DNA from: Geomonas limicola
GTDB taxonomy: Bacteria; Desulfobacterota; Desulfuromonadia; Geobacterales; Geobacteraceae
Assembly (NCBI RefSeq): GCF_014193675.1
Contig: NZ_BLXZ01000007.1
Span: forward strand, 62,001-126,000
Direction of reading: 5' to 3'
Length of the DNA: 64,000 bases
Shown here: piece after piece, positions 38,766 through 46,233 of the stretch
How the letters are laid out: every line of letters begins with the position of its first letter
How positions within the stretch are numbered: position 1 is the stretch's first letter
Translations under genes and position numbers: made by a program
Notes under the pieces: model-generated
The model's database searches: none
What the model saw: only the letters and a program-made list of their open reading frames with translations
Told to the model about the DNA's origin: nothing

Positions 38766-39260
38766 TTACCGCTCGTAGAGCTCCCTCATGCGCGACTCGA
38801 GGTCGTTGGGGAGTATCGGGCTCTTGTAGCGCACGATCCCCCAGGCGTCGACCAGCATGACGGTCGGGGTCTGGCGGATGCCGAAGGCCTCCCGGAGGTC
38901 CAGGTAGCGGTCGTACCCGGCGGCGAAGAGGAAGTGGTGCTGTTTCCAGAACGACCGCGCGCGCTCCTCGCTCTCCTGCTGACCGGTGTTGATGGCGAGC
39001 ACCGTGATCCCCTTTTGGCCAAGTTTTTCGGCCATGTGGTTCAAAAGGGGGAGGGCCTTTCGGGCGTTGCTGCTCCGGGTGTTCCAGAAAAATATCAGCA
39101 GGGGGTGTCCCGCAAGGCTGGTGCGGGAGATCACCTCACCATCCAGGGTCCGCAAGCCGAACTCGGGGACCGGTTCACCCACCTCTATGCTCTTTGCAAC
39201 CGGGGCCGCTATCGCCTGGTACAGCAGTGCGGCCACTATCAACGTGGTAATCCGTGCCAT
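38766..39260 (-). CDS. TlpA/thioredoxin-fold exported protein without active-site cysteines
   Basis: 164 residues from the ATG at 39260, with GAGG 8 bases upstream. The signal peptide is ITTLIVAALLYQAIAAPVA. The rest is a TlpA/AhpC-TSA thioredoxin fold: PEFGLRTLDGEVISRTSLAG, then LLIFFWNTRSSNARKALP, then GIRQTPTVMLVD with the cis-Pro. In active relatives the WxxxCxxC motif stands where this has WNTRSSNA, so both catalytic Cys are gone and it cannot act as a thiol oxidoreductase. It may bind a partner or a metal. It lies on the same strand as and 220 bases before the NosL/ABC operon, which has its own promoter. Confidence 0.87.
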   Translation of the reverse strand: MARITTLIVAALLYQAIAAPVAKSIEVGEPVPEFGLRTLDGEVISRTSLAGHPLLIFFWNTRSSNARKALPLLNHMAEKLGQKGITVLAINTGQQESEERARSFWKQHHFLFAAGYDRYLDLREAFGIRQTPTVMLVDAWGIVRYKSPILPNDLESRMRELYER

Positions 39261-39465
39261 ATCAGGTACCTCGAAAACTGACAGCCCAAAGAGCGTCTCT
39301 GAATGAGTGCCGCTTTTTGCTGTCAGGAGGTGTACTTGTTGTCTGAGCTCCTGCTGCAACTTGCAGGCCCGGATAGTGAAACGCCACTATCTATGCAATG
39401 TCACGAGGTTGCAGAGACTGTGGCTCCTTGAAAGTTCTGTTGAAATGGGTGCGAAAAAGTGAGAA

Positions 39466-39489
39466 TCCCTGCCAAGGTTCTGGCAGGGA
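39466..39489 (-). terminator. Probable terminator of the ZnuA-type gene
   Basis: Perfect 9-bp stem TCCCTGCCA (39466-39474) and TGGCAGGGA (39481-39489), loop of 6, about 60 bases after the stop at 39550. On the minus strand a T-rich stretch with TTTTT follows about 6 bases after the stem. Confidence 0.5.
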
Positions 39490-39549
39490 CGCTGGTAGGT
39501 GATGGCAGGAGAAGCAGGTGGCTGTAGACCTTGATGAGTGCAGTACCTG

Positions 39550-40500
39550 TCAGCTGCACTGCAGGCCGCGGCGCAGGTTGACGAGGTTTTCCCGCATCAG
39601 CTCGAGGAAACGCACCTTCTTGTCGAAGTCCTCCCTGCTTATGTTGTGAGCGCCATTCAGCAGGAGTACCTGGGCCCCGGTTTCGCGGGCGATCATCTCT
39701 GCAGTAGCCGGAGAGAGGAGCTCTTCGCAGAAGATGTACTTGAGGCCGTTAGCGCGCATCTCCTTGACCAGGGCGGCGATCCGCGCGGGGGTGGGTTCGG
39801 CGTCGGGATTCACGGCCTGGGCCGACAGGTACTTGAGATCGTAGCGCCTGGCCAGGTAGGCGAAGGCGTAGTGCCCGCCGTGCAGGAATTCCCGTTTCTG
39901 GCAGTGGCTGAGGCCTTGGCGGTACTCATCGTCCAGCTTCTTCAGCTCCTGCTGGTAGGCCTGGGCATTCGCCTGGTAGAAGGAGCGGTTCGCCGGGTCC
40001 TTGCTGCTCAGTCCGTCAGCGATGTTCTGCACCATAATCTGGGCGTTGCCGAAATCGAGCCAGATGTGGGGATCCTTCCCCCCCTGGTGCTGGTGTTCCT
40101 GCTCCTGGTCGGCCACGGGCACGGCCGGTTTCAGCTCCACACCCTTGCTGGCATCCACCACCACCGGTTTGCTGGTGAGGGATTTTAACATCTTCACCGC
40201 CCACGGCTCCATCGCCTCGTTGGTGTAGACCACGACGTCGGCCTTGCTGACCCGCACCATGTCCTCGGGCTTGGGTTCGAAACTGTGCGGCTCGATCCCC
40301 GGCGGCAACAGAAGCCTCACCTCCGCCTTGTCCCCGGCAACCGCGCGGGTGAAATCGTACAGCGGGTAGAGGGTGGTCACCACGCTGAGGCGGGCTCCCC
40401 GAGCAGGTTCCGTCGTGGTCGGGCTCCCCTCCTTTTTCTGGCAGGCAAGGACGGGAAGTATCATCAGCATGAGGAAAGTCCCCAGTAACGCTCGTTTCAT
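39550..40500 (-). CDS. znuA: Zinc/manganese ABC transporter substrate-binding lipoprotein (ZnuA/TroA type)
   Basis: 316 residues. A lipoprotein signal with lipobox LPVLAC (Cys 20) anchors it. Cluster 9 SBP features: VVTTLYPLYDFTRAVAGD, first metal His in GIEPHSFEPKPEDM, second His in KDPHIWLD, third in LHGGHYAFAYLA, and an acidic/His-rich loop (DQEQEHQHQGGKDPH) typical of zinc binders. The usual late Asp ligand region reads NGAHNISR. No permease (ZnuB) or ATPase (ZnuC) lies beside it, so those are coded elsewhere or the protein works alone. A Fur-type palindrome lies over its promoter. Zn is more likely than Mn because of the His loop. Confidence 0.88.
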   Translation of the reverse strand: MKRALLGTFLMLMILPVLACQKKEGSPTTTEPARGARLSVVTTLYPLYDFTRAVAGDKAEVRLLLPPGIEPHSFEPKPEDMVRVSKADVVVYTNEAMEPWAVKMLKSLTSKPVVVDASKGVELKPAVPVADQEQEHQHQGGKDPHIWLDFGNAQIMVQNIADGLSSKDPANRSFYQANAQAYQQELKKLDDEYRQGLSHCQKREFLHGGHYAFAYLARRYDLKYLSAQAVNPDAEPTPARIAALVKEMRANGLKYIFCEELLSPATAEMIARETGAQVLLLNGAHNISREDFDKKVRFLELMRENLVNLRRGLQCS

Positions 40501-40572
40501 GGCAGGCTCCGTTAGCTCAGGTTCGACGCAGACGGGATCGGGTGGCGATCCAAGATGGAATATCTCTCGCTT

Positions 40573-40593
40573 AAATAGAAATGATTTTTATTT
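40573..40593 (-). promoter_or_regulatory. Fur/Zur-type operator over the znuA promoter
   Basis: Inverted repeat with 10-base arms around one central G: AAATAGAAAT (40573-40582) and ATTTTTATTT (40584-40593), nine of ten positions paired. It is AT-rich in a GC-rich genome and overlaps the -10 and spacer of the promoter, as Fur-family operators do. The Fur-family gene next door is the obvious candidate regulator. Confidence 0.6.
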
Positions 40594-40602
40594 AGTTGTC
40601 AA
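40574..40602 (-). promoter_or_regulatory. Sigma70 promoter of the ZnuA-type gene
   Basis: Minus strand TTGACA (40597-40602, perfect), exactly 17 bases, TCTATT (40574-40579, 4 of 6). The leader to the ATG at 40500 is about 65 nt. Confidence 0.6.
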
Positions 40603-40750
40603 GTCTACCCTTTGGTTCTAGGCAAGACGATAGATCGCTACCGGCTCTTGGTGGGGGAGGGGGCGCAGGTTGCTGGTACCCGGAGAGGTGTCGTAGAAGG
40701 GGAGCGACGCGGTCGGTGCAGCCTTATTAGGACAGAAGGGAGGGGAAGGA

Positions 40751-41191
40751 TTACTGGCAGCCGCTGCAGACGCCGTAGACCACCACGTTTTTGGCCTCGA
40801 TGCGGCCCCACTGCTGGGCCTTGAGCGGCAGGGGGAGCGCATCGATGGAATGCCAGTCGAAGTCGACGATCCGCTTGCACTTGCTGCAGATGAGGTGGTG
40901 GTGCTGGTGCTGGGTGGCCTCGAAGCGGGCCTGACTCTCAACCGTGTCCACCTTGTTGATCAGTCCGTGGCAGGCGAGGGTCGCCAGGGTACGGTACACC
41001 GTGTCGAGGGAAAGGGTGGGGATGGTACGGCGCAGGCGCTGGTGCAGGGTTTCCGCAGAGGGATGATCTTCGGCACAGGCCAGCTCGCGGTAGACTTCCA
41101 GGCGCTGGTGGGTAAGGCGCAGACCTGCCTGCCGACAGGCGGATTCGAACATCAGGAACTGCTCGTCGAGGAGATGCTTGCTCTGTTCCAT
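40751..41191 (-). CDS. Fur-family metal-responsive repressor
   Basis: 146 residues, the normal Fur length. Winged helix about 20-85 (RLTHQRLEVYREL, then TLSLDTVYRTLATLACHGLINKV). The C-terminal half has His-rich ATQHQHHHLICSKCKRIVDFDW and CSGCQ, giving the two C-x2-C pairs of the structural zinc site. Sequence style is nearer to PerR than to Zur or Nur, but the subtype cannot be fixed by eye. It lies between the ZnuA-type gene and the nickel/cobalt transporter operon. It may regulate znuA through the palindrome at 40573, and itself. Confidence 0.9.
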   Translation of the reverse strand: MEQSKHLLDEQFLMFESACRQAGLRLTHQRLEVYRELACAEDHPSAETLHQRLRRTIPTLSLDTVYRTLATLACHGLINKVDTVESQARFEATQHQHHHLICSKCKRIVDFDWHSIDALPLPLKAQQWGRIEAKNVVVYGVCSGCQ

Positions 41192-41226
41192 GGTGCGGCA
41201 CCTCTAGCCTCTCAAGAGTTGCCCGC

Positions 41227-41254
41227 ATAATACATTGTGAAATTTCTATGTCAA
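41227..41254 (-). promoter_or_regulatory. Sigma70 promoter of the Fur-family gene
   Basis: Minus strand TTGACA (41249-41254, perfect), 16 bases, TATTAT (41227-41232, 5 of 6). The spacer contains the 8-bp palindrome GAAATTTC, a possible autoregulatory site. Confidence 0.62.
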
Positions 41255-41357
41255 GGATTCTAATGGGTTGTGGGGCTCAGCTGCCAGGGGGACGGCGCGG
41301 GAATGCCCCTGCTGGATCATCGGAAAGTGCTGTATACACAAATGAAATAAAAGCAAC

Positions 41358-41386
41358 TTGACACTGCGGGGATCATCTTGTATTGG
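41358..41386 (+). promoter_or_regulatory. Putative promoter of cbiMQO
   Basis: TTGACA (41358-41363, perfect), 17 bases, TATTGG (41381-41386, 3 of 6). The palindrome at 41391-41417 begins just downstream and would cover the transcription start. Confidence 0.45.
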
Positions 41387-41390
41387 TTCG

Positions 41391-41417
41391 GTAGCACGAA
41401 TTATTTTTTCGTGCTAC
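41391..41417. promoter_or_regulatory. Operator-like inverted repeat before cbiM
   Basis: Perfect 10-bp arms GTAGCACGAA (41391-41400) and TTCGTGCTAC (41408-41417) with a 7-base AT-rich centre. Seen as half-sites GTAGCAC and GTGCTAC 13 bases apart, the layout resembles NikR-type operators, and the downstream genes encode a Ni/Co transporter. The repeat sits where a repressor would block the start. No nikR gene lies in the window. It could also form an RNA hairpin, but no T-run follows. Confidence 0.6.
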
Positions 41418-41457
41418 GCCGCAGCTGGCGTCTGGAACGTGAGAGGGAGGAAAGCAT

Positions 41458-42507
41458 ATGCACATGGCGGACGCCTTGTTATCGCCGGCAGTCGGAGGCA
41501 CGATGTGGGCGGCATCGGCGGGTACCATCGCCTACTGTTCCGCCAAAGTCAAGCGCGATCTCGACGACCGCAAGGTCCCCCTCATGGGAGTCCTCGGCGC
41601 TTTCCTGTTTGCCGCGCAGATGATCAACTTCTCCATTCCGGGCACCGGATCGAGCGGTCACCTTGGTGGCGGATTGCTGCTCGCCATCCTGCTCGGTCCC
41701 CACGCCGCCTTCCTCACCATCGCCTCGGTCTTGCTGGTCCAGGCCCTCTTTTTCGCCGACGGCGGGCTGCTCGCCCTGGGGTGTAACATCTTCAACATGG
41801 GCTTCTTCCCGGCTTTCGTCGTCTACCCCCTGGTGTACCGTAACCTCATGGGTACCCGACCCAGCCGAAGCCGCGAGACCTGGGTCACCGTATTTTGCGC
41901 GATGATCGGGCTGCAGCTGGGTCCCCTTGCCGTGGTGTTGGAGACGGTCGCCTCCGGCATCGCCGAGCTCCCCTTCGAAACCTTCCTTCTCCTCATGCTG
42001 CCGATTCACCTGGCCATCGGCCTCGTCGAAGGGGTGGTTACCTCCGCCATCGTCTCGTTCGTCAGAAAGGCACGCCCCGAGCTGCTCGAACCGGCCGCTG
42101 CAGCGTCGTTCGCCACCTGGTCGCTGCGCCGCGTACTTGTCGGCTTCCTGCTGCTCGCCGTTGCGACCGGCGGGGTGGTCTCCGCCTTTGCCTCGAAAGA
42201 TCCCGACGGGCTCGAGTGGGCCATTGCCCGCATCACCGGCGGGAGCGAATTACAGCCCCGGGGTCCCCTGCACCAGACCCTGGCCCGCCTGCAGGGGAAG
42301 GTGGTGCTCTTCCCGGACTACGATTTCCCGAAAAGTGCCTCAAAGACGGAACCGGCCGCTCCTGCCAAGGTCGAGCACTCTCTGCCGGTACACTCCGGCA
42401 CGAGCCTGGCCGGGATGGTCGGCAGCCTGGTGGTGTTGCTGCTGGTCGTGCTGAGCGGCCTTATCCTGAAGAAACGGAACCTGCGCAAAGTCTATGGCAT
42501 CCATTGA
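41458..42507 (+). CDS. cbiM: Nickel/cobalt ECF transporter S-component, CbiM/NikM with fused N-subunit domain
   Basis: 349 residues. The N-terminus MHMADALLS is the family hallmark: the second-position His and following residues bind the metal. About seven TMs follow (FLFAAQMINFSIPGTGSSGHLGGGLL and others). After residue 220 comes a TM, the stretch DPDGLEWAI typical of CbiN/NikN, a periplasmic loop and a last TM, so the N subunit is fused on (NikMN). GGGAGG lies 8 bases before the ATG. It is first in the operon, overlapping cbiQ by 14 bases. Ni rather than Co is suggested by the NikR-like operator and the lack of cobalamin genes nearby; this is inference. Confidence 0.93.
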   Translation: MHMADALLSPAVGGTMWAASAGTIAYCSAKVKRDLDDRKVPLMGVLGAFLFAAQMINFSIPGTGSSGHLGGGLLLAILLGPHAAFLTIASVLLVQALFFADGGLLALGCNIFNMGFFPAFVVYPLVYRNLMGTRPSRSRETWVTVFCAMIGLQLGPLAVVLETVASGIAELPFETFLLLMLPIHLAIGLVEGVVTSAIVSFVRKARPELLEPAAAASFATWSLRRVLVGFLLLAVATGGVVSAFASKDPDGLEWAIARITGGSELQPRGPLHQTLARLQGKVVLFPDYDFPKSASKTEPAAPAKVEHSLPVHSGTSLAGMVGSLVVLLLVVLSGLILKKRNLRKVYGIH

Positions 42508-43306
42508 CGCCGCGCTGCTTGATTTCCAGCGCCTGGACCGCCTGGCCGCCGGCAGCAGCGCGCTGCACCGGTTGGACCCGCGGGCCAAGGTGCTGGTCGT
42601 TTTGGTGTTCCTGGTAAGCGTCATCTCCTTTGGTCGTTACCAGCTTTCCGCACTCCTGCCGTTCTTTGTGTTTCCCGCCGTGCTCATCGGTTGTGCCGAC
42701 CTCCCCGCCGGCTACCTGGCCCGCAAGGTAGCGCTTGTCTGCCCCTTCGCGCTGGTGGTGGGCATCTTCAACCCGCTCGTCGATACCGAAATAATGGTGC
42801 ACCTGGGGCCCGTCGCCATTTCCGGCGGCTGGCTCTCCTGCGCCTCGATCCTGGTCCGTGCGCTCCTCACCGTGAGCGCGGCGCTCATCCTCGTGGCCAC
42901 TACCGGCTTTCCCGCCATCTGCCGGGCGCTGGAGCAGCTTGGCATGCCGAAGGTGTTTGCCGTGCAGCTCCTGTTTCTCTACCGCTACCTGTTCGTGCTG
43001 GCCGAGGAGGGGGGGCGGGCCGCGCGGGCCCGCGAACTGCGCAGCTTCGGCAACAAGGGGCAGGGGATGGCGAGCTACAGCTCCCTGATCGGGTCCCTGT
43101 TGCTCAAGACCTGGCAGCGCGCCGAGCGGATCCACATGGCGATGCTGGCCCGCGGCTTTACCGGCGCCTTCCAGGTCCGTCAACACTACCGTTTCGGCCG
43201 GCCGGAATTCCTCTACCTCTGCAGCTGGTCGGCACTGTTCGTCCTGCTGCGCCTATTCAACCCCGCCGAGTTGTTCGGCGCCTTTCTTACGGGACTTTTT
43301 TCATGA
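42494..43306 (+). CDS. cbiQ: ECF transporter T-component CbiQ/NikQ
   Basis: 270 residues with about five TMs. It is the coupling subunit that transmits ATPase motion to the S-component. The coupling helix carries the Ala-Arg-Gly type motif ARARELRSFGNKGQG, and a second is AMLARGFTGAF. The N-terminal part (RLDRLAAGSSALHRLDPRAKVLVVL) is typical. Its start lies inside the cbiM gene (14-base overlap) and its stop overlaps the cbiO start (ATGA), so all three are co-translated. Confidence 0.93.
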   Translation: MASIDAALLDFQRLDRLAAGSSALHRLDPRAKVLVVLVFLVSVISFGRYQLSALLPFFVFPAVLIGCADLPAGYLARKVALVCPFALVVGIFNPLVDTEIMVHLGPVAISGGWLSCASILVRALLTVSAALILVATTGFPAICRALEQLGMPKVFAVQLLFLYRYLFVLAEEGGRAARARELRSFGNKGQGMASYSSLIGSLLLKTWQRAERIHMAMLARGFTGAFQVRQHYRFGRPEFLYLCSWSALFVLLRLFNPAELFGAFLTGLFS

Positions 43307-44058
43307 GCCATCACATCGTAGCGGTCAAGAACCTGCGCCACGTCTATCCTGACGGAACCACTGCCTTGCGCGACGTCTCCTTCCGGATCCACCACGGCGA
43401 GTCCGTCGCCATCATCGGCGCGAACGGCGCGGGGAAGTCCACCCTGCTGCTGCACCTGAACGGTTACCTGGTACCCACGTCCGGCGAGATCCAGATCGGC
43501 GATTTTCCGCTTACCAAGGGGACGCTCCCGCAGATCCGCCGCACCGTCGGCATGGTGTTCCAGGAACCCGACGACCAGCTCTTCATGCCCACGGTCTACG
43601 ACGACGTCGCCTTCGGTCCGCTCAACCTGGGGCTCACCGGCGACGACCTGGACCGCTGCGTGATCGAGGCGCTGGAGCGGGTAGGGGCGCGCCACCTGGT
43701 GGAAAAGGCTCCCTACCACCTCTCGGGAGGGGAAAAACGCCGGGTCGCCATCGCCACCGTCCTTTCCATGTCGCCGGACATCCTGGTGCTGGACGAGCCG
43801 ACCAACGGGCTCGACCCCTACTCGCGGCGCCAGTTGATCGCCCTCTTGAAGGAGTTCCGGCACACCCGCATCTTCACCAGCCATGATCTCGACATGGTGC
43901 TCGACCTGTGCGAGCGGACCATCGTCCTCAAGGACGGCGAGGTACGTGCCGACGGCCCCACCCTCGAGATCTTTCAGGATGAGGAACTCCTCGAGGAGTG
44001 CCGGCTCGAGAAACCGTTGTCCCTGCAGGGGTGCCCGGTCTGCGGGGGGCGCCGCTGA
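43303..44058 (+). CDS. cbiO: ECF transporter ATPase CbiO/NikO
   Basis: 251 residues with Walker A GANGAGKSTLLLHL, signature LSGGEKRRVAIATVL, Walker B ILVLDEPTNGLD, Q-loop VFQEPDDQLF and switch His in TSHDLD. It powers Ni2+/Co2+ uptake together with CbiQ and the CbiM S-component. One oddity is the short C-terminal tail QGCPVCGGRR, a C-x2-C pair that might bind metal. The ATG at 43303 overlaps the cbiQ stop. A strong terminator follows 59 bases on. Confidence 0.94.
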   Translation: MSHHIVAVKNLRHVYPDGTTALRDVSFRIHHGESVAIIGANGAGKSTLLLHLNGYLVPTSGEIQIGDFPLTKGTLPQIRRTVGMVFQEPDDQLFMPTVYDDVAFGPLNLGLTGDDLDRCVIEALERVGARHLVEKAPYHLSGGEKRRVAIATVLSMSPDILVLDEPTNGLDPYSRRQLIALLKEFRHTRIFTSHDLDMVLDLCERTIVLKDGEVRADGPTLEIFQDEELLEECRLEKPLSLQGCPVCGGRR

Positions 44059-44116
44059 CCGGTCGAATCCAGGCGGGCCAGGCTTACGCCCGTACTGCAC
44101 CGTAGAAAAGCACACG

Positions 44117-44153
44117 AAAAAAGGCTATCCCCGAGGTGGGAATAGCCTTTTTT
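44117..44153. terminator. Bidirectional terminator between cbiO and the Cys-rich gene
   Basis: A6 run, stem GGCTATcCCC/GGGaATAGCC, T6 run (arms about 44121-44132 and 44138-44147). The symmetrical A- and T-runs let it stop transcription from both sides. Confidence 0.9.
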
Positions 44154-44173
44154 CTTTCAGGAACAGGGAAGGA

Positions 44174-44539
44174 CTATTCGGCTTTTTTGAGCGGTTTGCC
44201 GCAGGCGCAGGTCCCTTCTTTCTGGCTTACCGTGTTGCACGGGCAGCCGCAGCTGCAGACGTACTTGCCGGTGGCGGGGGCCGAAACCTCGGCGCCGTTC
44301 ATCTGGTAGTACACCTTGTTGTCGGCCACCTTGGTTACCGTGGTCTTCACGAGATTCTTGCCGCAGCCGCACTTGCCGGCCTTGGCGCTAATGGTGCCGC
44401 AGGGACAGCCGGCTCCACACCCACAGGCGTAGATCGAAGCTCCAGCTTTGAACGGACTTTCCGCATTGCCTTGAGCGAATGCCACAGCAGCAGTTACCAC
44501 GAACACCAAACTTGCTACAATCGCCATCAGTTTGTTCAT
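44174..44539 (-). CDS. Cys-rich exported protein with two zinc-ribbon-like repeats
   Basis: 121 residues with a signal peptide (LMAIVASLVFVVTAAVAFAQ). The mature part holds two similar Cys blocks: CGCGAGCPCGTISAKAGKCGCGK and CSCGCPCNTVSQKEGTCACGK, each with a CxCG...CPC...G-x-CxCGK pattern. Thirteen Cys in about 100 residues point to metal binding (Zn, Cu or a metal store) in the periplasm or at the cell surface. AGGAGGT lies 6 bases before the ATG. I do not recognise a named family. It stands alone on its strand next to the Ni/Co transporter operon. Confidence 0.85.
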   Translation of the reverse strand: MNKLMAIVASLVFVVTAAVAFAQGNAESPFKAGASIYACGCGAGCPCGTISAKAGKCGCGKNLVKTTVTKVADNKVYYQMNGAEVSAPATGKYVCSCGCPCNTVSQKEGTCACGKPLKKAE

Positions 44540-44569
44540 GTGCTACCTCCTGTTAATGTTGACTCACGC

Positions 44570-44599
44570 CTTTCTAACAAATTTTCTTTTATCAGTCAA
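44570..44599 (-). promoter_or_regulatory. Putative promoter of the Cys-rich protein gene
   Basis: Minus strand TTGACT (44594-44599, 5 of 6), 18 bases of AT-rich spacer, TAGAAA (44570-44575, 4 of 6). The leader is about 25 nt to the ATG at 44539. Confidence 0.45.
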
Positions 44600-44738
44600 A
44601 TATTTACCTGCTCCAGTACGCTCTCGTTTTGTGCCCGATCCGGTCAAGGTGCGATCAATAGTTGGCAAAAGCACTAAGAGAAGGCATACTTGGCTGAACT
44701 TTGCGCCGCAGTGCGCGGTGTGTGTACGAGGGAATACC

Positions 44739-45938
44739 ATGAGCTTTCAACGTGCGGAAATACTCATAGTCGGAGCCGGGATTATCGGGCTCACCTTGGC
44801 GCGGGAGTTGGTACGGACCGGCCACGGCGACATCGTCATCATAGAAAAAGAGCCGGAACTGGGGCGTCATGCCTCGGGGCGTAACTCCGGCGTACTCCAT
44901 GCCGGCATCTACTACGCACCGGACAGTCTGAAGGCGAAGTCCTGCCTGAACGGCAACTTCCTGATGCGGGCCTACTGCAAGGAGAAGGGGTTGCCGCTTT
45001 TGGAAAACGGCAAGGTGATCGTCACCAGGACCCCCGAGGAGTTGCCGGTACTCGACGAGCTGTACCGGCGGGCGCTGGCTAACGGCGCCAAGGTCGACAT
45101 CCTCGACGCGCGGCAGTTGGCCGAGATCGAGCCCCACGCGCGGACCGTCGAGCGGGCGCTTTTTTCGCACTACACCGCGGTGGTCGATCCCAAGGCGGTA
45201 CTGAAGAGTCTGAAGGCCGACCTCGTTGCCAGCGGGCGGGTGAAGATCCTGCTCGACTGCCGTTTCGAGGGACTCAAGGGGAGCGGCGTCGCCCGGACCG
45301 GGCAGGGGGAGATCGCCTTCAACCGGCTGATCAACGCCTCCGGAGCCCACTGCGACACGGTTGCCCGGCACTTCGGGATCGCGGACCGCTTCCGTCTCAT
45401 CCCCTTCAAGGGGGTCTACCGCCTGTTGCGCAAGGAAGCGCCCATCACGGTGAACTCCAGCATCTACCCGGTTCCCGACATCCGCAACCCCTTCCTGGGG
45501 GTGCATTTCACCCGCAGCGTGCACGGCGACGTTTACCTCGGGCCGACCGCCATTCCGGCCTTCGGACGGGAGAACTACGGCATCCTGGCCGGCATGGACA
45601 GCGAGGCCCTGGCCATCGCCTGGGAGGACCTGGTGCTCTTTATGGCGAACCCGCTGTTCAGGAACGTGGCGCTCAGCGAGCCGAAGAAATACCTCCCCTC
45701 CTTCTTCTACCGGGACGCCGCACGCCTGGTCCAGAAACTCGACCCCGCCGACCTGGTGGCTGCCACCAAGGTCGGCATCCGCCCGCAGTTGGTGGATTGG
45801 CAGACCAAGCAGATGGTGATGGATTTCCTGGTGGTGGCGGACGGTCCCGCGCTGCACGTGCTCAACCCCATCTCTCCGGCCTTCACCTCGTCCATGGACC
45901 TGGCGCAGGGGATCGTGGCAGAGCACTTCAAAAGCTAA
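44739..45938 (+). CDS. lhgO: L-2-hydroxyglutarate oxidase LhgO
   Basis: 399 residues, a DAO-type FAD enzyme that oxidises L-2-hydroxyglutarate to 2-oxoglutarate, passing electrons to the quinone pool. The FAD-binding N-terminus is ILIVGAGIIGLTLAREL (GxGxxG). The family stretches ASGRNSGVLHAGIYYAPDSLKA and GVHFTRSVHGDVYLGPTAIPA are present. I chose the ATG at 44739, with GAGGGA about 6 bases upstream; a longer frame starts at 44532 but has no likeness there. Monocistronic; it clears the side product of 2-oxoglutarate-using dehydrogenases. Confidence 0.94.
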   Translation: MSFQRAEILIVGAGIIGLTLARELVRTGHGDIVIIEKEPELGRHASGRNSGVLHAGIYYAPDSLKAKSCLNGNFLMRAYCKEKGLPLLENGKVIVTRTPEELPVLDELYRRALANGAKVDILDARQLAEIEPHARTVERALFSHYTAVVDPKAVLKSLKADLVASGRVKILLDCRFEGLKGSGVARTGQGEIAFNRLINASGAHCDTVARHFGIADRFRLIPFKGVYRLLRKEAPITVNSSIYPVPDIRNPFLGVHFTRSVHGDVYLGPTAIPAFGRENYGILAGMDSEALAIAWEDLVLFMANPLFRNVALSEPKKYLPSFFYRDAARLVQKLDPADLVAATKVGIRPQLVDWQTKQMVMDFLVVADGPALHVLNPISPAFTSSMDLAQGIVAEHFKS

Positions 45939-45974
45939 ACGGTTTGGGCCAATCATCCTCTCGCCAAGATTTCT

Positions 45975-46075
45975 CCCTCCCCTTCAAGGGGAGGGTCGGA
46001 GTGGGGATGGGGGGCACACGCAGGCACGGGATCGATCCCCATCACCCTCCTGTCTTCCCCCTTGAAAGGGGAGGG
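45975..46075. repeat. Dispersed GC-rich palindromic repeats, copies 4 and 5
   Basis: Two hairpins of the same type as the other copies: CCCTCCCCTT/AAGGGGAGGG (45975-45995) and CCCCCTT/AAAGGGGAGGG (about 46054-46075). They are separated by a spacer with diverged sequence. The conserved GGTGAAGC core is absent here. Confidence 0.55.
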
Positions 46076-46189
46076 ACGCGCTGGCGGATGATCAACACCC
46101 ATCACGAAAACCAATGGCGTATCTGCCAGGGAGACACGGAGGGCACGGAGTAACGGCGGCCCCCATGGTAAAATCCGCGGCACGTCACA

Positions 46190-46233
46190 GAAAAAGGCAT
46201 GGATCGCCAACCGGCTGCTCTCATGCCTTTTTC
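46190..46233. terminator. Hairpin with flanking A/T runs between lhgO and the chemosensory operon
   Basis: 12-bp stem GAAAAAGGCATG (46190-46201) with CATGCCTTTTTC (46222-46233), 20-base loop. The T5 lies inside the stem, as in bidirectional terminators. An outer pair CACGT/ACGTG extends the structure. Confidence 0.55.
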
